NCBI GenBank assembly: GCA_001303665.1
Contig: LJUF01000099.1
Location: forward strand, 1-17,771
Reading direction: 5' to 3'
Length of the DNA: 17,771 nucleotides
Origin: Phycisphaerae bacterium SM23_33
GTDB taxonomy: Bacteria > Planctomycetota > Phycisphaerae > SM23-33
Shown one piece after another: positions 15,601 to 17,771 of this stretch. The translations under genes were made by a program, and so were the position numbers. The notes below the pieces were generated by a model that was not told the origin of the DNA, did not search any database, and saw only the letters and a program-made list of their open reading frames with translations. Within the stretch, counting starts at the first letter, position 1. Every line of letters begins with the position of its first letter.

Positions 15601-15727
15601 CGGCACGCTCACCAGCCAGGGTTTCTGTGAGATGAAGGAAGGCGTGCTGCAACTGCTGGAGGGGCCGGAGCTTGGCAAGAGCGCCAGGCCCTCGCGGGGC
15701 CGCGGTGCGGGGGTCCGTTCACGATGA
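12644..15727 (+). CDS. large exported DUF4091-type protein with N-terminal dockerin-like repeats
   Basis: A 1027-aa protein. The ATG at 12644 follows GGAGGAA by a few nt; an upstream TTG at 12617 is less likely. Residues 1-27 are a signal peptide. Residues 33-90 hold two dockerin-like calcium loops (D34-x-Q-x-D38...D42..D45 and N70-x-N-x-D74...D78..D81), each ending in VDGLDY..WSLNY. About 94-288 resembles a DNRLRE-type beta domain (AVKD start, YNMG, W.EVTLDP, NYISARESG). About 295-395 is Fn3-like. From about 400 to 985 is a DUF4091-like glycosidase-type region with the acidic motif LDEPTE (Asp772, Glu773) and ISRPMW, MYVGG and NLNWYGS-like aromatic strands. It is likely secreted and carbohydrate-active, and shares its putative active-site DEP with the protein at 429-2177. 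The last 16 or so residues are basic and low-complexity, unlike the rest. Confidence 0.82.
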   Translation: MAGKTPAVFVSVSALLLAAVLVGWAAAITPLPGDSQPDGAVDGLDYDRWSLNYKATGVPKWSEGGYTVGNFNEDNTVDGLDYNIWSLNYGRYRCLAVKDVGLSEVGVERDYNMGAAQKIKLKVLQEFGLADFNVQPLVGKVVTSAKLYVKPAGGGRLNLNDGTDLRWLTVSTISHDWVEGLSTGYGTDPVGHGATFNESSYQRDNWGFSGAKVWDVILGNGNTLRCDLWMQPAPGRPGWQEVTLDPRLVQAMVAGASHGLALMDGSTWYGVNNYISARESGNGPYLEVVAATSDTAAPAAPTELAVQPALNGATATLGALQVSLRVPADAFSYDVTVNGEAVQRWQIPFAAAGGTVQTFVLRDLPPGAGATVTVKAVDAAGNASPAAIAAGTVGPALIVPELPAFPFQPVAGPPKALGTAAVWAFPEVTKVDPVTKAVLHEQVATDFCQANPVWEGSTGTIRLAAARGEIVSFQLAIEGALAACRIEIGSLTGPGQIPNTGAKLWRNWYVQRESEYALPQALGQDFTLPFADNAVVGQTLQAFTVDLHVPKTTPAGDYQGEVLLTAGTDELSLPLKIKVYGAMIPDDVHFDPELNCYGGPGTAGSTQFKDSFRLAHYHRCTINRVPYGQSGNVHSDWVPTIAGDGHVTNWSTFDAHLGGLLDGSWFAANPRPNVPVPVLYLPLFEGWPLNFLDHYDPGPGIPINGDNDLDKLHHDTMAKPIEEAMDETFKAAFQNCAADFVAHFASKGWNRTIMEFYLNNKPSWGYTMWTLDEPTEYLDWAALNFFGRLYKQAVNDPEAYTADFHARLYEQGLAAMDRGRPTFLFRGDISRPMWQGSVSDGIINIMYVGGIYPSVTRLLADAVGRQPVTLNWYGSCNAVNQSNWGSAVWCLKAFALNGNGVLPWQSLAGSDAMTAYDTNGLIINAGSYGVAIASYRVHALRRGAQDCELLRLLQLMNGWSREHCGMLVSQKVPLTSQFPTNPDPIYGTLTSQGFCEMKEGVLQLLEGPELGKSARPSRGRGAGVRSR

Positions 15728-15748
15728 GCTCTTCGTAGCGGGGGAGGC

Positions 15749-16309
15749 GTGAAGGTCGAGGTGGAATACGTCAGGCCGGATTCCCTGCGGCCGGCCCCGT
15801 ACAACCCGCGGCGGATCTCGCGCCAGGCCCTGAAGCGGCTGGCGCGGCTGCTGGACGAGCACGGCTTCGTGGACCCGGTCATCGCCCGCCGGGAGGACCG
15901 GCTGGTCATCGGCGGGCACCAGCGGCTGCGGGCCAACGCCCTGCGGCAAACGCCCGACGAGCTCGTCCCGGCCGTCTTTCTGGAAGGCATCTCCGACGCC
16001 CGGGCCAAGGCCCTCAATATCGCCCTGAACAACCCGCACGCCCAGGGCGAATTCGACCCGCCGCGGCTCGGCGAGCTCCTGGCGGAGCTGCAAGCCGAGG
16101 TCATCGACCTGCCCGACCTGACCGGCTTCGATGAGCGGCAGATCGACGACCTGCTGGCCGAGGCAGGGCAGTCCTTCACTGGGGAAACCACCCTTGAGAT
16201 TCCGCAGAGCTTCCAGGTTGTGGTGGAGTGCGACTCGGAGGACCGGCAGCGCCAGGTGTACGAGCTGATGACGGGCCGGGGCTACAGGTGCAGGCTGCTG
16301 ATGATGTAA
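15749..16309 (+). CDS. short ParB-N-domain protein
   Basis: A 186-aa protein. Residues 4-95 are a ParB/Spo0J N-terminal domain: the RPAPYNPRRIS start, LDEHGFVDPVIA, and GGHQRLRA (55-62), the counterpart of the nucleotide-binding GEHRR motif. The helix-turn-helix and dimerisation domains of true chromosome-partition ParB are absent. Instead residues 150-186 form a short strand-helix-strand module (FQVVVEC...YELMTGRGYRCRLL). It is thus a phage- or island-type ParB-like protein, not the housekeeping partition factor. The GTG start at 15749 has GGGGGAGG only one base before it; GTG 15761 is an alternative. It lies 21 nt after the exported protein. An ABC ATPase follows after the toxin-antitoxin pair. 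Confidence 0.82.
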   Translation: MKVEVEYVRPDSLRPAPYNPRRISRQALKRLARLLDEHGFVDPVIARREDRLVIGGHQRLRANALRQTPDELVPAVFLEGISDARAKALNIALNNPHAQGEFDPPRLGELLAELQAEVIDLPDLTGFDERQIDDLLAEAGQSFTGETTLEIPQSFQVVVECDSEDRQRQVYELMTGRGYRCRLLMM

Positions 16310-16313
16310 GGAA

Positions 16314-16334
16314 GCCACCAGCCACCGGCCACCA
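16314..16334 (+). repeat. heptamer tandem repeat GCCACC(A/G) x3
   Basis: Three consecutive 7-nt units, GCCACCA GCCACCG GCCACCA, then a degraded copy, directly after the ParB-like stop codon. The rest of the 269-nt gap to the antitoxin contains a GA-rich stretch (about 16340-16372), the hairpin listed next and the antitoxin promoter. Confidence 0.6.
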
Positions 16335-16429
16335 GGCACAGAAAGGTCAGAGGCTGGAGGAGAGAGGTGAGGGTCCGACGTCGCGGCGAGGGGACGGGGG
16401 CCAACTGATGACGTCAATTCCCGACCCTG

Positions 16430-16452
16430 CCTACCTGCGGTAAGCAGGCAGG
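16430..16452. repeat. hairpin-forming inverted repeat
   Basis: CCT-a-CCTGC, loop GGTAA, GCAGG-c-AGG: eight base pairs with one internal mismatch and a 5-nt loop. No T-run follows, so it is not a typical intrinsic terminator; it may be an mRNA-end hairpin or a REP-like element. A further copy of the GGCAGG word follows at 16455-16460. Confidence 0.45.
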
Positions 16453-16521
16453 TTGGCAGGCTCATGCCCGCCGCACAGACGAGCAGAAGCCCAGCCCGGG
16501 AAATGCCGATAGAAAGCAAGG

Positions 16522-16567
16522 ATCCCACTTGCCCACTTTCCCTTTGTGGGATATACTTGAGGTGGGA
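16522..16567 (+). promoter_or_regulatory. toxin-antitoxin promoter with operator half-sites
   Basis: TTGCCC (16529-16534), exactly 17 nt, TATACT (16552-16557) makes a sigma70 promoter. ATCCCAC (16522-16528) and GTGGGAT (16546-16552) are a perfect 7-bp inverted repeat around it. Additional CCCAC (16532-16536) and GTGGGA (16562-16567) copies give four half-sites. This is as expected for autoregulation by an AbrB-type antitoxin, alone or with its toxin. Confidence 0.6.
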
Positions 16568-16578
16568 AGGAGATCGGC

Positions 16579-16854
16579 ATGGCCAAATCCGTCACCAGGA
16601 TGGTTGACAGCAAGGGCCGCGTGACCCTGGGTAAGTCCTTTGCCAACAAGCTCGTGATTGTGAACGAGGTGCCCGCCGGCGCGATCCTCGTCCGGGCCGA
16701 GGCGGTTCCGGCAAAGGAGGCCTGGCTCCACAAGAACCCCCGGGCCATCGCGGCGGTCGTTCGCGGGCTCGCCGAGGCCGAGGCCGGAGAGTTCGCCGAA
16801 GCCCCTGACCTGGAGGAAGGCTCCGCCCTGGCTGATGCGATCGAGGATGCCTGA
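16579..16854 (+). CDS. AbrB/SpoVT-type antitoxin
   Basis: A 91-aa protein. The N-terminal half (MVDSKGRVTLGKSFANK... to about residue 45) has the swapped-hairpin AbrB/MazE DNA-binding pattern: a D.KGRVTLG core, then VPAGAILVRAE. The C-terminal half is acidic and helical (EAEAGEFAEAPDLEEG), suited to wrap and neutralise a basic toxin. The ATG at 16579 follows GGAAGGAG by 6 nt. The stop codon shares its last A with the toxin ATG, so the two are translationally coupled. It probably represses its own promoter through the half-sites at 16522-16567. Confidence 0.85.
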   Translation: MAKSVTRMVDSKGRVTLGKSFANKLVIVNEVPAGAILVRAEAVPAKEAWLHKNPRAIAAVVRGLAEAEAGEFAEAPDLEEGSALADAIEDA

Positions 16855-17201
16855 TGTTCGCCGCCAGGTGGACGCCCACAGCCAGGGCAGAGTATGACCA
16901 GCTCAAGCAAGCGGCTCAGAGGGCTCAGGCCGGCCGGAAGCGCTCGGAGAAGAGGAAATCATCGAAGCAGGAGGGGCTTTTCAAGCAGGTCCACAAGGCC
17001 ATCGGGCTGTTGCTGAACGACCCGCGGCATCCCGGCCTGCAAACGCACGCGTACGACTCCCTGGATCACCCGTATGACAGGGCCCAGAAGGTGTTCGAGG
17101 CCTGTGCCCAGAGCGACACCCCGGGAGCGTATCGCATATTCTGGTGCTACGGCCCCGGCAGGAAAGAGATAACCATCATCGCCATCACGCCCCACCCGTA
17201 G
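16854..17201 (+). CDS. RelE/ParE-superfamily toxin
   Basis: A 115-aa protein. The fold pattern is RelE/ParE: an N-terminal strand and helix (RWTPTARAEYDQL), a long Lys/Arg-rich helix, FKQVHKAIGLLLNDPRHPGLQTH, then VFEACAQSDTPGAYRIFWCYGPG and the closing strand ITIIAITPHP. Arg in GAYRIFW and the basic surface are as expected for a ribosome-dependent mRNase, but a gyrase-targeting ParE-like action cannot be excluded. The ATG overlaps the antitoxin TGA by one base (TGATG). The basic insert at about residues 25-40 (AGRKRSEKRKSSK) is unusually charged. Confidence 0.85.
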   Translation: MFAARWTPTARAEYDQLKQAAQRAQAGRKRSEKRKSSKQEGLFKQVHKAIGLLLNDPRHPGLQTHAYDSLDHPYDRAQKVFEACAQSDTPGAYRIFWCYGPGRKEITIIAITPHP

Positions 17202-17228
17202 CCGGCCGCCGGCGACGGGAAGGTGAGG

Positions 17229-17297
17229 GGTTAGAGGTGAGAGTAACAGCAACGGATAGGACGACCCGCGCGGAACTCCAACCTCTTACCTCTAACC
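17229..17297. repeat. 15-bp inverted repeat in the spacer after the toxin gene
   Basis: GGTTAGAGGTGAGAG (17229-17243) and CTCTTACCTCTAACC (17283-17297) pair at 14 of 15 positions around a 39-nt centre. The right arm merges into a heptamer array. No T-run follows. Confidence 0.7.
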
Positions 17298-17309
17298 TCT
17301 AACCTCTAA
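17282..17309 (+). repeat. heptamer tandem repeat CCTCTAA x4
   Basis: Units CCTCTTA, CCTCTAA, CCTCTAA, CCTCTAA run without interruption and then CC. It is the second 7-nt array in this segment, with a different unit from the one at 16314. Confidence 0.8.
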
Positions 17310-17352
17310 CCTGTGCCGTGACGTCCGCCATCCACGCCGGGGACACGTTCTG

Positions 17353-17771
17353 ATGCCCAAGGTCACAGCTTCCGTCCAATGCCCGGTCCACGACAGCTTC
17401 CGCGTGCAGCAGGTGGCGGGGATGTTTGACGTGCCCGTGGCGGCCAGGGCCCGCCAGGCGTTCTGCGTGGAGGTGCCCTCGCTGGAAGAGCCCTGGAGCA
17501 TCGGGGCCATCGTCGGGCCCTCCGGCAGCGGAAAGACCAGCATCGCGAAAGAGGCCTTCGGCGGGCTGTTTTACCGGCCCGCCGCCGCGGTAGGGGCCCT
17601 GGGGGCCTGGCCGGCGGATAAGGCCGTCATTGACGGCTTCGGCGACCTGCCCATCAGGCAGATTACGCGGACGTTGACGGCGGTGGGCTTTTCCAGCCCG
17701 CCGGCCTGGATCCGGCCCTACGCCGTCCTGAGCAACGGGGAGAAGTTTCGATGCGACCTGGCCCGGGCCCT
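17353..17771 (+). CDS. unusual ABC-type ATPase, N-terminal part (cut by window end)
   Basis: 139 complete codons are visible. After a strand-rich start (HDSFRVQQVAGMFDVP, 13-28) comes Walker A GPSGSGKT (55-62) and an ABC signature-like LSNGEKFRCDLARA (126-139). The stretch between them is only about 64 residues, shorter than in transporter ATPases, and no membrane partner is in view. This suggests a soluble ABC ATPase acting on nucleic acid or protein. Walker B and anything fused beyond lie outside the window. The ATG at 17353 has only a weak GGGGA about 10 nt before it. It follows the ParB-like gene and the toxin-antitoxin pair on the same strand. From memory, and unverified, such ATPases accompany short ParB-like genes in phage and planctomycete DNA. 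Confidence 0.75.
   Translation, partial: MPKVTASVQCPVHDSFRVQQVAGMFDVPVAARARQAFCVEVPSLEEPWSIGAIVGPSGSGKTSIAKEAFGGLFYRPAAAVGALGAWPADKAVIDGFGDLPIRQITRTLTAVGFSSPPAWIRPYAVLSNGEKFRCDLARA

Overview
The window is GC-rich bacterial DNA. It most resembles a Planctomycetota genome, probably Phycisphaerae-like. The basis is two large exported DUF4091-type glycoside-hydrolase-like proteins, one carrying a dockerin-like Ca-binding pair with the VDGLDY..WSLNY pattern, plus frequent GTG/TTG starts. No rRNA or marker gene confirms the taxonomy.

Left part (1-7680) is ordinary metabolism. An exported DUF4091 protein (429-2177, +) faces a two-gene minus-strand operon of an aldehyde dehydrogenase followed by a 2-keto-3-deoxygluconate-kinase-type PfkB sugar kinase (4778-2256), which suggests sugar-acid catabolism. 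Divergent from that operon is a GDP-L-fucose-synthase-type epimerase/reductase (5167-6132, +) ending in a strong intrinsic terminator. It converges on a TTG-started UDP-glucose 4-epimerase (7402-6422, -). A tRNA-Glu(UUC) lies on the minus strand at 7606-7680.

Middle part (about 7700-12320) is accessory and looks phage- or island-like. It holds two short, apparently related ORFs of unknown function (7958-8155 and 8386-8586). A minus-strand XRE/cI-like repressor (8971-8477) follows, with a divergent promoter region. A compact plus-strand operon then encodes an unknown 177-aa protein, a Cas4/AddB-like PD-(D/E)XK nuclease with a Cys cluster, a zinc-ribbon+HTH protein, a second small zinc-ribbon protein and a 60-aa protein. 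The last three overlap one another. No integrase, CRISPR array or other cas gene is visible.

Right part (12475-17771) starts with a well-formed promoter and a 1027-aa exported protein (dockerin-like pair, DNRLRE-like, Fn3-like and DUF4091-like regions). Only 21 nt downstream is a short ParB-N-domain protein. An AbrB-type antitoxin/RelE-ParE toxin pair follows, with its own promoter and palindromic operator candidate. Last comes the N-terminal part of an unusual ABC ATPase, cut by the window edge. Heptamer tandem repeats and a long inverted repeat sit in the spacers on both sides of the toxin-antitoxin pair.

The most interesting candidates are the ParB-like/ABC-ATPase set split by a toxin-antitoxin module, the repressor-controlled nuclease operon, and the pair of related small proteins. 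Coordinates come from reading the sequence by eye; family names rest on motif recognition, not on database searches.
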